DNA of 25,166 nucleotides from M55B167 sp046482825 (GCA_046482825.1 JAWOEI010000043.1:1-25166), one strand, 5' to 3'; positions 15,521 through 24,971 are shown, numbered from the stretch's first letter. Notes: generated from the letters alone by a model not told the origin. Program-made: numbers and translations.

Positions 15521-18151
15521 ATGAAACCCGTAATGATTCAAAACATGCTTCGCATTTTCACGGTTGTGTCTGTAACACTTATTACAGCGCAGTCGGTCTC
15601 AGCCGACCAATACGCCGGAACTTATTTGCGGGGCAATTTCCCCGATCCGCCGGACAGTGCAAAACCGTGGTGCTACTGGCTGTGGCATAACTCCAACGTC
15701 GATGATGAGTGCATCGTCAAAGATCTTGAGAATATCAAAGCACTCGGTTTCGGGGGGGTTCTCTTCAGCGATACGCGCAACTACGGGTCGCATCGTGTTA
15801 AAACGCCGCCGGAAAAGTTTCCGGTTTATTCTGACGAGTGGTTCCGTCACTTTTCCCTTGCGCTCGACACCGCCGACCGGCTGGGGCTCAAGTTCACGAT
15901 GAACATTTCCACTTCCGGCGGCACGCTGAAGGGTCCGTGGCCAACCGGCAAGGACGCCCCCAAACGCCTTGTCTGCTGCACAGGCGATGCGGCTGTTCCT
16001 GAGAGTTTTACCAATTATCACGACATCGCTGTGTTTGCCGTGAAGGTAAAGCATTCCACCGACATAAAATCCGGATGGAAAAACGCCGGAGGCGTGGTAG
16101 ATCGATGGACAAAAGACGAAGGCGACCGTTTCGCCGAAGCTGTCGAGTGGCGTGAACTTAAGGACGGAGAGGCGATTCCCACCGATGATGCCGCAGGTAA
16201 ATGGACAGGCCTCAGATTCGGCTATGCGATGATCCCGAACCGCGATTACGACGTTGACGTAATTGACGCCGGCGCGGTGAAGCGCCATCTTGAACGCTTG
16301 GCAGGCCCCATCCTGAAACTCGCGGGAGATAAAATCGGGACTACGCTTTCGCATTTCTATTCCGTCAGCTGGGAAGGATCTGTTCCGACCTGGACACACA
16401 GCATGGAAAAGGCGTTCTCCGCTCGTGCTGGCTACAGTCTCCGCGCAGAATTGCCAGCTCTTGCCGGATGGCAACGCACAGAAGGACGTGATGCCACAAA
16501 GGTGCTGAAGGACTATCGAACTGTCCGGAACGACCTTTTCAAAGATGCTTTCTATGGCACCTTCCGCGAATTCTGCCATGCGCACGGCATGCAGATGTAT
16601 TCCGAATCCGGCGGTCCCTGGAATCGCGGTGAAAGTGTATTTAAACACGCTGACCAGCTTGAGTTTCTCGCAATAAACGATATGCCGCAAGGCGAGTTCT
16701 GGGTGGTGACACCTTCCCATCATACCGGTTCACACCATGTGCGGCCAGCCGCCGCCTGTGCGCGGCTCTACGGCAAATCCCGTGCAAGTGCCGAGGCCTT
16801 CACCCACATGGATTTTCACTGGTCCATCTCCCCGGCAGAGATCAAGCATGTCGCGGATGAAACGTTTGCGGACGGAATCAACCATCTTGTCTGGCACACC
16901 TACTCCGCTTCGCCCGCTTCGCAAGGTGTGCCGGGACTCGTTTATTTCGCTGGCACGCACATCAACCGCAACGTCACCTGGAACTACGAGGCAGAGCCGA
17001 TTATCCGTTATCTCTCCCGCTGCCAGCTGCTTCTTCAGTGGGGCAAGCCTGTAATGGACCTCGCGCTTTATGCCGGCGATAACGTCTATTCACACTGGGA
17101 CCGGAAAGATGACCGTTCAAGTCCGTGGGACGATGCGCCGTTCGAAGTACCCCGCGGCTACACTTACGATGTCGTCAATACGGACGTGATGTCGCACCGT
17201 GCAACGCATGAAGGCAGGGGAATTGTCCTGCCCGACGGTGCCCGCTACCGCATGCTTGTTGACGTATCAGGCGATACGGTTTCGATCGGTTCGTTACCGC
17301 CACCTGACTGTGAAGGGCCTTTCCGCAACGTGCATCGTACCGACGGCAGAACAGACATTTACTTTCTGTCAGGCGAGGGGCGTGCCAATGTTGTTTTCGC
17401 GACAGGTCTCGCAGACCGGAAAGTTGAGCTCTGGAACCCGCTTGACGGTTCTTGCCGTCCTGTCTCCGCAGAACAGATGCCTGACGGCCGCACCCGTGTT
17501 GCCGTGAACTTGCCGAAGTGCGGCAGTGTTTTCGTCGTATTCACACCCGACCCCGTAAAAAAGGTCCGTAACGGAAACACCGCGTTTAAATCTACGGCGG
17601 TGAAAGGTCCATGGCAGATCAGTTTCGAGTACATGCCGGGAATTGAAGCGAAACCCCCATCGCCTGTCAGATGGGATTCTCTTCATTACTTCAACCATGA
17701 TTCAGACCGACTGATACGCGCCTTCTCCGGCACAGCAAGTGCGAAAACGACATTCCCGCGCCCGGCAGGCAGGGGGTCCGTCATGCTCGGAGTACGCGAA
17801 ATCGCCTCCGGTGTCGCACATATCTACGTGAACGGCAAAGACTGTGGTCTCATATGGTGCCCACCGTGGCAGATCGAAATCACAGACGCACTCCGGGAAG
17901 GGGATAATGATCTCGAAATCAGGATCACCACCACCTGGTTCAACCGGCTCGTAGCAGACGCGAAAACATCCGAGGAAAAGCGTGTCACAAAAAGCTGCCT
18001 CAACTTTTTCCCGGGTTATGCCATCTCGCACTGGACACGCCACTGTATGGGCTACTGCAAAGGCGATAGGTTCCGCGACTCGGGCATAGAGTCACCTGTG
18101 ATTCTAACAGTTAAGGATCTGCGCTATTTGAATCAGAAACAGAAGGAATAA
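15521..18151 (+). CDS. GH106-like glycoside hydrolase (putative alpha-L-rhamnosidase), copy 1
   Basis: This 876-residue exported enzyme has a signal peptide ending SVSA-DQ (residues 9-28). The N-terminal block SAKPWCYWLWHNSNVDDE...GFGGVLFSD (46-84) is typical of GH106 (Glyco_hydro_106) proteins. Further family blocks are HFYSVSWEGSVPTWT (278-292, Glu285), MYSESGGPWNRG (359-370), INDMPQGEFW (385-394), SAEAFTH (423-429) and DGINHLVWHT (451-460). A C-terminal galactose-binding-like sandwich (about 720-805) contains FSGTA and YVNGKDCGLIWCPPW. GH106 enzymes characterised so far are inverting alpha-L-rhamnosidases; the substrate here is an inference. Compared with its neighbour it lacks about 60 residues near position 580. 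It ends 1 nt before the start codon of the second copy. Confidence 0.88.
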   Translation: MKPVMIQNMLRIFTVVSVTLITAQSVSADQYAGTYLRGNFPDPPDSAKPWCYWLWHNSNVDDECIVKDLENIKALGFGGVLFSDTRNYGSHRVKTPPEKFPVYSDEWFRHFSLALDTADRLGLKFTMNISTSGGTLKGPWPTGKDAPKRLVCCTGDAAVPESFTNYHDIAVFAVKVKHSTDIKSGWKNAGGVVDRWTKDEGDRFAEAVEWRELKDGEAIPTDDAAGKWTGLRFGYAMIPNRDYDVDVIDAGAVKRHLERLAGPILKLAGDKIGTTLSHFYSVSWEGSVPTWTHSMEKAFSARAGYSLRAELPALAGWQRTEGRDATKVLKDYRTVRNDLFKDAFYGTFREFCHAHGMQMYSESGGPWNRGESVFKHADQLEFLAINDMPQGEFWVVTPSHHTGSHHVRPAAACARLYGKSRASAEAFTHMDFHWSISPAEIKHVADETFADGINHLVWHTYSASPASQGVPGLVYFAGTHINRNVTWNYEAEPIIRYLSRCQLLLQWGKPVMDLALYAGDNVYSHWDRKDDRSSPWDDAPFEVPRGYTYDVVNTDVMSHRATHEGRGIVLPDGARYRMLVDVSGDTVSIGSLPPPDCEGPFRNVHRTDGRTDIYFLSGEGRANVVFATGLADRKVELWNPLDGSCRPVSAEQMPDGRTRVAVNLPKCGSVFVVFTPDPVKKVRNGNTAFKSTAVKGPWQISFEYMPGIEAKPPSPVRWDSLHYFNHDSDRLIRAFSGTASAKTTFPRPAGRGSVMLGVREIASGVAHIYVNGKDCGLIWCPPWQIEITDALREGDNDLEIRITTTWFNRLVADAKTSEEKRVTKSCLNFFPGYAISHWTRHCMGYCKGDRFRDSGIESPVILTVKDLRYLNQKQKE

Positions 18152-18152
18152 A

Positions 18153-20918
18153 ATGAAACGTATAATTACATCTGTAATAATTGCTATGGCATTGAACGTG
18201 TTGAACGTGCAGGCCGCACTGAATGATGATTTCAGAAAAGTACCCGATAACTCAAAACCCTGGGCCTACTGGTGGTGGCTGAACGGTAATGTCGACAAGG
18301 AAACCATCACCAGCGACTTGGAAGCCATGAAACGTATCGGCTTCGGAGGTCTGCTTATGTTTGATGCCCGCGGCTACTGGGATGATATCAACCATGTGGT
18401 CCTTCCCGAACCGAAAATGGGTTTCATGAGTGAAGAATGGCAGGAGATGCTCAACTGGGGCATACAGGAAGCCGGTCGTCTTGGTCTGTAAGTCAGCGTC
18501 AATCTGAGCAGCTGCGCCGGTTCGCTGAAAGGCCCCTGGCCGGTTGGCGAGACCTCCCCCAAACGCATGATATGGACGGCTGTTCCAATGAAAGGCGGCA
18601 CTGAATTCAGTGGCGTACTGGAAAAGCCCGAAGAGATGAAATATTTCAGGAATATCGCCACAATCGCAATCAAACATGACGGCAAATCCCGGAAACCGAT
18701 GAAAGAATGGGTGAATGCCGGAGACGGGCCTCATGACGGCTGGTCGGGTAAGCAGATAGGCACAGCCACACGGACAGAAACCAGCACTGTTCTCAGAATG
18801 GTGGATCTGAGCGGCAAGATAGATGTACAGGGAAGACTCGAGTGGCAGGTGCCGCAAGGTGATTGGGTGCTGCTGCGTTTCGGCTACACCACAATAGACG
18901 GACATGAATACGATGTCGACATGATGGATCCGGACGCGGTGACAGATCATTTCAACCGTATGGGGAAACGCATTATCGACAATGCGGGACCGCTGGCGGG
19001 TAAGACTCTGACACATTTCTACAGCGTCAGCTGGAAAGGTTCGGTTCCCACATGGACAGGCGATTTCGGGAAGTATTTTCATAAATACCGCGGCTACTCC
19101 ATCCACCCCTGGCTCCCGGCGCTGGCCGGATTTATTGTCAGAGATAAATCAACAACAGCGCGTTTCATGAAAGACTATCGCCTCACACGCAATGATGTCT
19201 TCCGCGATAATTTTTACGGCACAATGCAAAAACTCTGCCATAAACATGGCCTGAAGTGGCACTCGGAATCAGGAGGACCGTGGAACCGTTCTCCCGAAGT
19301 TTTCGGTCAGGCTGATCAGATGGCTTTTCTGGCGCGAAACGATATGCCGCAGGGTGAATTCTGGTACAACACAAGACTCCAGATGAGCCGTCCCCAAGCG
19401 ATTACAGCCCATACTTATGGCATGAAGATCGCCGCCGCGGAAGCATTCACCCATATGACACGCCACTGGACCCCCTATCCGGCGCTCCTGAAACGCTGTG
19501 GTGATAAATCATTCATCGACGGAGTAAATCACATGATATGGCATACATTCACATGCTCACCCGAAAAATTCGGTCTGCCAGGAAGTGAATACTTTGCCGG
19601 AACCCATATCAACCCCAACGTCACCTGGTTCGAACAGGCCGCACCTTTCATAAAATACCTCGGACGCTGCCAGCATATGTTGCGACAGGGGCTTTTTGTA
19701 GCGGATGTCTGTGTCTTCACCGGGGAGCTGCCCTACCAGCACTGGGGAAGATCTACGACAAAATGGAGTCCAAAAGCCAGCATGGAATTACCTGGCGGCT
19801 ATGGATATGACATTATTAATACTGAAGTCCTGCTAGAGCGCGCGGAGGTGAAAGACGGAAAGATAGTCCTTCCTGATGGAATGAGTTATCGCATTCTGGC
19901 TGTCGATCTGGATAATGCCGGAATTTCTCCGGCTACGCTTCGTAAGATTGAAAAGTTGAAAAAAGCCGGTGCCACGATTGTATTCGGAGACCGCAGACCG
20001 ATCAAATCCCACAGCATGAGCAATACCGTAACCGAGGATGATCTGGCCGTACAGCGTCTGGCTGAAAAGCTCTGGGCGGATTCTCCCTCTCTGGAAGAGG
20101 CAATGAAAACCGCAAAGCTCGTCCCTGATTTTGAAGGTCTGTTTGAATATACTCACCGCAGAGATGCTGACACAGACATCTACTTCCTTCGCGGCAGCGG
20201 CAAAAGCGAATGCACATTCCGTGTGGCTGACAAACAACCGGAACTCTGGAATCCGGTAACCGGAGAGATAGAGGAGATTGGATGGACAAAAAGCACCGAC
20301 GGACGTGCCAAAGTCACACTGGACCTTCCGGAAGATGGATCGGCATTTGTGATCTTCCGCAAAAAAGGCGTGCCCGCTCCATCAAAAGCTCCGGCAAAGC
20401 TTACGAAGGAACTCGCCCTGGATGGAGCATGGAAGGTCAATTTCATGGCGGGACGCGGAGCACCCGCAGAGGCTGTTTTCGACCCGTTGATCCAGTGGGA
20501 TCAACATAGCGACTTCGGAATCAGACACTTTTCCGGCACAGCCACCTATCACAAAACCTTTAAGCTATCCGAAGAGGATGTCAAAAAGGAGGCATGGCTG
20601 CACCTCGGAACGGTCGCGGCACTGGCGGAAGTGAAGCTGAACGGCCAGAACCTCGGTATAGTGTGGACCGCACCATGGAAAATTGAACTGACTGGAGCCT
20701 TGAAGGCAGGTGAAAACAAGCTGGAAATCGAAGTCACCAATGCCTGGGCCAACCGCCTGATAGGTGACTGTCACCTGTCGCCGGAGGAACGTATCACCAA
20801 GAGCAACATGCAGTATCAGAAGGGTAAACGGACATTGAAGAACTTCCAGGGTTTCGCCTCAAGCGACGCACTGCAACCATCCGGTCTGAAGGGACCGGTG
20901 CAAATTGCGGTATTCTGA
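18153..20918 (+). pseudogene. GH106-like hydrolase copy 2, interrupted by in-frame TAA
   Basis: This paralogue starts 1 nt after the first GH106 gene (AAGGAATAAAATG). It has a signal peptide (MKRIITSVIIAMALNVLNVQA) and the family block SKPWAYWWWLNGNVDKE. The reading frame is interrupted at codon 113 by TAA (18489-18491) in the context RLGL-stop-VSVNLSSCAGSLKGPW. Copy 1 reads RLGLKFTMNISTSGGTLKGPW, so the stop replaces a Lys codon and no frame change occurs. The frame then stays open for 808 codons with all other GH106 blocks (SESGGPWNRS, NDMPQGEFW, AAEAFTH, DGVNHMIWHT) and the C-terminal FSGTATYHKTF / LNGQNLGIVWTAPW sandwich. In the SWEG block the Glu is Lys (codon 295, AAA at 19035). Either a recent pseudogene, a sequencing error, or readthrough. 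Confidence 0.85.
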
Positions 20919-20983
20919 AATTAACTTGCCTTTACACCTGATTTATTCATCCTCACTTTGCAAAAGAACGGCCTGTAGGATTA

Positions 20984-21063
20984 TGCGGATTACAGAGAAG
21001 CAGCATTTGTGTCTGCGCTGTCACAGCCGTTTGCAGAACAGCAATTAAATATTATAATCCGCA
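20984..21063. repeat. Spaced inverted repeat TGCGGATTA / TAATCCGCA
   Basis: TGCGGATTA (20984-20992) and its exact reverse complement TAATCCGCA (21055-21063) flank 62 bp in the 232-bp gap after the GH106 pair. There is no U-tract, so I do not call a terminator. AT-rich sequence between 21064 and 21130 probably holds the promoter of the following gene, with TTGATG at 21085 and TGTAAC at 21108 as a weak pair. Confidence 0.35.
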
Positions 21064-21150
21064 AAGATTGTTTTTTTAATTGATTTGATGCCATCTACAA
21101 TCTACACTGTAACACAGTTTAAATATTAAAGTTATGGAGTAATTAATACG

Positions 21151-22725
21151 ATGAAAATTTTTAAACCCGTATGTGTCAGTTTTTTTCTCACGGCAACCTG
21201 CATGATTCTCTGTCTGAATTCAGGTTGTAAACCCTCCGCAGAAAAACTCGCTAGACAACAGGCCGAATCTGAGCAGATGCTTCAGGATACATTAGCTGAA
21301 ATAGCAGAGCTTGAAGCGGAACAAAAATTTACGGAAGCTGAAAAACTGATCACATCCGCATTGAAAAACAAATCCCTTGCTTCAAACAGAGATTATCTGC
21401 TTTCCCGAAAGTCTGAACTGCTGACCCGTCAGAATAAACTTCACGAAGCGGAAGAGCTTATTCTCTCTTATCTGAAAACAGATCCCTCTGTGACACAGAA
21501 TGCACTTAATACTCTTTTTCATTACTATTATAACAACAAGCAGTTTGTAAAAAGCATCGATTTCAGCAAAAAACTGCTTGATGCCGGACAAACAATCCCG
21601 CTTAACCTACTGAAAAGCGTTTTGAGTCAACGCCTGGCTGCTGCCGTCGGAACTGAAGATCGGGAAACTATAAGGGCTGCAGTGGATTCCATTATGACGT
21701 CTATTAACGACAGCTCAGTGGCTGTCACACTCATTGAACCGCATGTAGGGGAACTTTTAAGAAAAAGGAAATTCACGCTGGCACAAGCTATGGCTTCACA
21801 TCTGGCGAATTCCGCATCCAGCAACGCTGATTATAAAAACCTTGCGGCTGTCATCAACATACGCCGTGTCACAGCATCACAAAACTGGTCCGAACTCAAA
21901 GAGGCCTACACACATTGCATAGAGCAGTTACCGGATAAGGATCTTTCCAAAATTATGCGCTTAGTCTTCATATCACTGCAGAAAGCCAAACAGAATGAAT
22001 TGCTCAAAGAATGCACAGAACTGGGCATATCCTTTGCGAAGGGAAAACAGAGATCCATTGATTACGCAGCGCTTAAATGGGCGGAAACCTTATTCAGAGA
22101 GAACAACGGATCTCTACCCGGTTCTCTCAATAAATTGCAGACAACCCCGGCTTCTCCAAACCAGATCGCCATGATTTTCGATCATTTCTTTTACGAAGTA
22201 GCTGATAATGAAAAGATAATAAAAGAACTCTGTGCCGTCGGCACCGAGCTGGTCGGAAAATGTTCCGAGACTAATATTGCAAACAGCCTTAAAGTCAAAA
22301 TTCTGGACGGAGCTTTTATTGTCGAGGATTATGACCTGGCTGTTTCCTTGCTGGAAAAAGGCATACCCGGCAAGGATGAAATCTGGCACGCCATGTCTCT
22401 TCCAAAGGTCAAAGCACACAGAGCCCAGGCAAACAATAAACCTAGGGAAGCTGTTAAATACTATCGTGAATTCATGAATTGCTGGGAAAACTCAGAGAAA
22501 GAAGAGGAATTTGATCCTACATCAGGCATAGCATACAGCAAAGAGTGGATACTGGCCCGGAATGCAACCCGCATAGCAAAAATTCTTGATTCTATTCCTG
22601 ATCAAGCCGGCGCTGACAAGGCCCGGAAAGAGGCTGAAAAATATTTTAAAATCGCTATAGAAAAAGCCGAAACGGACAAAGCCGCTTTGAAGCTGGTCAC
22701 CAAAGAAGCGGCCAAACTGAAGTAA
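21151..22725 (+). CDS. Probable lipoprotein with TPR-like helical repeats
   Basis: The protein has 524 residues. The N-terminal hydrophobic segment ends in LNSGC (Cys26), resembling a lipobox although Asn at -3 is atypical. After it comes a Lys/Glu/Ala-rich, almost wholly helical sequence. Segments such as EAEKLITSALKNKSLASNRD, EAEELILSYLKTDP and FVKSIDFSKKLLDAG look like TPR-type helix pairs, and KAEKYF-like helices recur at the C terminus (EAEKYFKIAIEKAETDKAAL). No enzymatic motif is seen. GGAG lies 11 nt before the ATG. It has its own upstream gap and need not belong to the sugar operon. A scaffold or assembly role at the envelope is a guess from the fold. Confidence 0.75.
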   Translation: MKIFKPVCVSFFLTATCMILCLNSGCKPSAEKLARQQAESEQMLQDTLAEIAELEAEQKFTEAEKLITSALKNKSLASNRDYLLSRKSELLTRQNKLHEAEELILSYLKTDPSVTQNALNTLFHYYYNNKQFVKSIDFSKKLLDAGQTIPLNLLKSVLSQRLAAAVGTEDRETIRAAVDSIMTSINDSSVAVTLIEPHVGELLRKRKFTLAQAMASHLANSASSNADYKNLAAVINIRRVTASQNWSELKEAYTHCIEQLPDKDLSKIMRLVFISLQKAKQNELLKECTELGISFAKGKQRSIDYAALKWAETLFRENNGSLPGSLNKLQTTPASPNQIAMIFDHFFYEVADNEKIIKELCAVGTELVGKCSETNIANSLKVKILDGAFIVEDYDLAVSLLEKGIPGKDEIWHAMSLPKVKAHRAQANNKPREAVKYYREFMNCWENSEKEEEFDPTSGIAYSKEWILARNATRIAKILDSIPDQAGADKARKEAEKYFKIAIEKAETDKAALKLVTKEAAKLK

Positions 22726-22730
22726 CAAAG

Positions 22731-22863
22731 CCTCAACACAGAGGCACAGAGACTCAGAGGTGTTTGCTGCGCCAGTTATTTCAACCACGAAAAACACTAA
22801 ATCCATGAAAGAAGAATGTTTGTTTTCGTGATGGGTTTCGTGTTTTTCGTGACTTTCGTGGTT
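22731..22863. repeat. Dispersed intergenic repeats with terminal inverted repeats
   Basis: CCTCAACACAGAGGCACAGA and the following GACTCAGAGG (22731-22760) are an approximate reverse complement of 13855-13884. Next to it, AACCACGAAA (22783-22792) is perfectly inverted at 22854-22863 (TTTCGTGGTT), with further imperfect pairing inward (AAAACAC with GTGTTTTTCG). Short sequences of this CACAGAG / CCACGAAAAACAC kind are widespread in intergenic DNA of environmental bacteria. No protein is encoded. Confidence 0.6.
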
Positions 22864-22942
22864 AACTTATTTTGGGGTACGGCTCTGCTACGCCGTGCTT
22901 TTTTTTGGACAATATCATTATAGCAAAGAGGGGATTAACCGC

Positions 22943-23896
22943 ATGCAAATAACCCGCAGGAATTTTCTCAGAAACTCATTGATAACCGCCGGGCTAACAG
23001 GGCTTTCGGGCTGTCAGTCTTTCGCGGGATCAAAACAGCCGATTTTTAAGCTGTCTCTTGCCCAATGGTCTTTGAACCGTCATTTCTTCAAGCGTGTTGA
23101 ACCGCATATTGACCCCCTTGATTTCGCAGAGACGGCCAGTTCACACGGCATTAAAGCGGTTGAATACGTAAGCCGATTTTACAGTGACAAAATCCGGAAA
23201 CCGGAATATCTCAAGGAAATGAAGCTGCGTGCGGATGATAACGATGTAATAAGCGTCCTGATAATGGTCGGAGGCGAGGGAAATCTCGGCGATCCCGACA
23301 AAGCAAAACGTATCCAGGCAGTTGAAAACCACTATAAATGGGCTGATGCCGCAAAATTTCTGGGTTGTCACTCTATCCGCGTCAATGCGGCATCAGACAA
23401 AAGCAAAAGCTATGATGAACAGATGAAACTCGCGGCGGACGGTCTCAGCCGCCTGACAGAATACACCGCTGAACTGGGAATGAATACCGTTGTCGAAAAT
23501 CATGGCGGATTGTCTTCAAACGGTCAGTGGCTCACCGGAGTAATGAAACTTGTAAACAGCAAGTACTGCGGTACACTGCCGGATTTCGGGAACTTTGCCA
23601 TCAACCGCAAAAAGAACGAGTGGTATGACTGTTATAAAGGAATGCGTGAACTAATGCCTTATGCAAAGAGTGTAAGCGCCAAATCGTATGAGTTTGACCC
23701 GAAACGTCCATGGATTACTTTCAGAGGCGACAGGAAACTCGATTATCTCAAACTTATGCGCATCGTTCTTGACGCAGGCTACCGCGGTTATGTCGGCATT
23801 GAATCCGAAGGGAAAGGTGACCAGCATAAAAACTTAGATATGACCCGGGACATGCTGCTGCGTGTCCGCGAAAAGCTTACACCCGAATATACGTAA
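22943..23896 (+). CDS. Tat-exported sugar isomerase/epimerase-like TIM-barrel protein
   Basis: The protein has 317 residues from the ATG at 22943. I prefer this start because GAGGGG lies 9 nt upstream and the twin-arginine signal RRNFLRNSLITAGLTGLSGC begins at once; an upstream in-frame ATG at 22895 lacks support. The signal ends in LSGC, so lipidation at Cys24 is possible. The remainder fits the xylose-isomerase-like TIM-barrel family (AP_endonuc_2). Visible candidate metal ligands are Glu185 in VVENHGG, Asp214 in LPDFGN and Glu287 in VGIESEG. Such proteins isomerise or epimerise sugars and sugar derivatives. Export by Tat suggests a periplasmic, folded, metal-dependent enzyme. Its substrate cannot be told from sequence. 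Confidence 0.85.
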   Translation: MQITRRNFLRNSLITAGLTGLSGCQSFAGSKQPIFKLSLAQWSLNRHFFKRVEPHIDPLDFAETASSHGIKAVEYVSRFYSDKIRKPEYLKEMKLRADDNDVISVLIMVGGEGNLGDPDKAKRIQAVENHYKWADAAKFLGCHSIRVNAASDKSKSYDEQMKLAADGLSRLTEYTAELGMNTVVENHGGLSSNGQWLTGVMKLVNSKYCGTLPDFGNFAINRKKNEWYDCYKGMRELMPYAKSVSAKSYEFDPKRPWITFRGDRKLDYLKLMRIVLDAGYRGYVGIESEGKGDQHKNLDMTRDMLLRVREKLTPEYT

Positions 23897-23971
23897 AAAG
23901 CTTTCGGGAAAAGCATCTGTTGCCGATATCCTTAACTTCACCGGACTGCAGAGCAACAATCGTTCCCGCAT

Positions 23972-23998
23972 GCGGAATCCTGCAACACACAATTCCGC
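23972..23998. terminator. Possible stem-loop between convergent genes
   Basis: GCGGAAT (23972-23978) and ATTCCGC (23992-23998) form a 7-bp stem with a 13-nt loop in the gap between two converging genes. There is no clear T-run on either side, so it is a weak terminator candidate. Confidence 0.2.
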
Positions 23999-24047
23999 TC
24001 TGCCTCCGGCGTTGTTCTATGCGTTTCCACAACAATTCTTCCTCAAG

Positions 24048-24863
24048 CTAAAAGGCCATCAGCCGGCGCACAGCGGCAGCAATGTCGGCAACCCGCTGAT
24101 CACCGTTTTCGCGCTCGACGGCAACACAGCCTTCAAAACCGCACTCTTCAAGCGTTTTAAGAAAAGCGAAAGAATTAACCTGACCCTCGCCCCAGACAAC
24201 TTCCTCGCCCCACTCACCCGGAGTTTCTGTGCGTACGCCATCTTTTATATGCACATGTTTAACCCAGGGAGCCAGACGTCTGATTGCAGAAAGCGGTTCA
24301 TCTTTGTTATAAAGAATCATATTGGCAGGATCAAAATTAATAAACACACTGTCATGATTCAGGGTTTCAATAAAACGCTGAAGATCCTCGGCACTCTCCT
24401 GGCCGGTCTCCATTAACAGAGCAACCCCGGCATCAGCAGCCGCATCTCCAAGATAACGAACCCTGTCATAAAACTTTCTTGCATAGGCTTCATCAGTGTG
24501 ATCCAGAAAACCGACATGACATAAAATATAATCCGAACCCAGCTCTTTCGTAATCTTTGCTGCCTTGGCAAAAGTCTCGCCGCTGGCGGGCCAGTGCTCA
24601 TCAGGCGTTACACCACCGGTCTTTTTGATTGCATCCAGAGTAGTGTAATCCTCATGATCAAAATTTATCATTCCGGCACTGATTTCCCAGTTCTGAGCTC
24701 TGACAGCATCCAGGTAGGCGTCTCCGTCAGGCCCAAGCGCCGGCGCAACTGCCAGATTGATATGTTCCAATCCGAGAGCTGTCATTATAGAACCAACTTC
24801 GGGTATGTCTTTCTGAAAAGACCAGTTGCAAACACTGATCGGCCACGATTTACATAATTGCAT
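24048..24863 (-). CDS. Cytosolic sugar isomerase/epimerase-like TIM-barrel protein
   Basis: This 271-residue protein has no signal peptide. AGGAG lies 7 nt before the ATG at 24863. It has the xylose-isomerase-like TIM-barrel pattern: NWSF near the N terminus, LMETGQE with Glu152, INFDPANMI with Asp178, VKHVHIKD with His203 and His205, and VAVERENG with Glu250 at the last strand. These four positions match the metal-binding set of sugar-phosphate isomerases/epimerases and hydroxypyruvate- or inosose-type relatives. It is related in fold to the Tat-exported protein at 22943 but lacks export signals and faces the other way. A partial Gfo/Idh/MocA gene lies upstream on the same strand; the two families are often neighbours in sugar and inositol-type pathways. 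Confidence 0.87.
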   Translation of the reverse strand: MQLCKSWPISVCNWSFQKDIPEVGSIMTALGLEHINLAVAPALGPDGDAYLDAVRAQNWEISAGMINFDHEDYTTLDAIKKTGGVTPDEHWPASGETFAKAAKITKELGSDYILCHVGFLDHTDEAYARKFYDRVRYLGDAAADAGVALLMETGQESAEDLQRFIETLNHDSVFINFDPANMILYNKDEPLSAIRRLAPWVKHVHIKDGVRTETPGEWGEEVVWGEGQVNSFAFLKTLEECGFEGCVAVERENGDQRVADIAAAVRRLMAF

Positions 24864-24971
24864 TTATATTCTCCTGGGTTCGTATTACCCATAAACGTTA
24901 TAAAGCATAGAGCATAACGCCTAAAGAGGAATTTGTGTATACAGCAGATTTTTTCCTGCTGCTTTTAATGT

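Noticed and set aside
15599..16723. Long minus-strand open frame of 374 codons opposite the first GH106 gene
   Set aside because: It is antisense to a strongly recognisable GH106 coding sequence, lacks a family motif and has no ribosome binding site; typical shadow of a GC-rich gene.
18252..19106. Minus-strand open frame of 284 codons opposite the interrupted GH106 gene
   Set aside because: It spans the region of the in-frame stop but mirrors the conserved GH106 blocks on the plus strand. The plus frame clearly carries the protein family signal.
23862..24416. Plus-strand open frame of 184 codons between the two TIM-barrel genes
   Set aside because: Most of it overlaps the minus-strand isomerase gene, which has clear metal-binding motifs and a good ribosome binding site. 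The plus peptide has no recognisable features.
24942..24961. CAGCAG / CTGCTG stem-loop as a plus-strand terminator
   Set aside because: The stem is short, no plus-strand gene ends nearby, and the following bases are only weakly T-rich.
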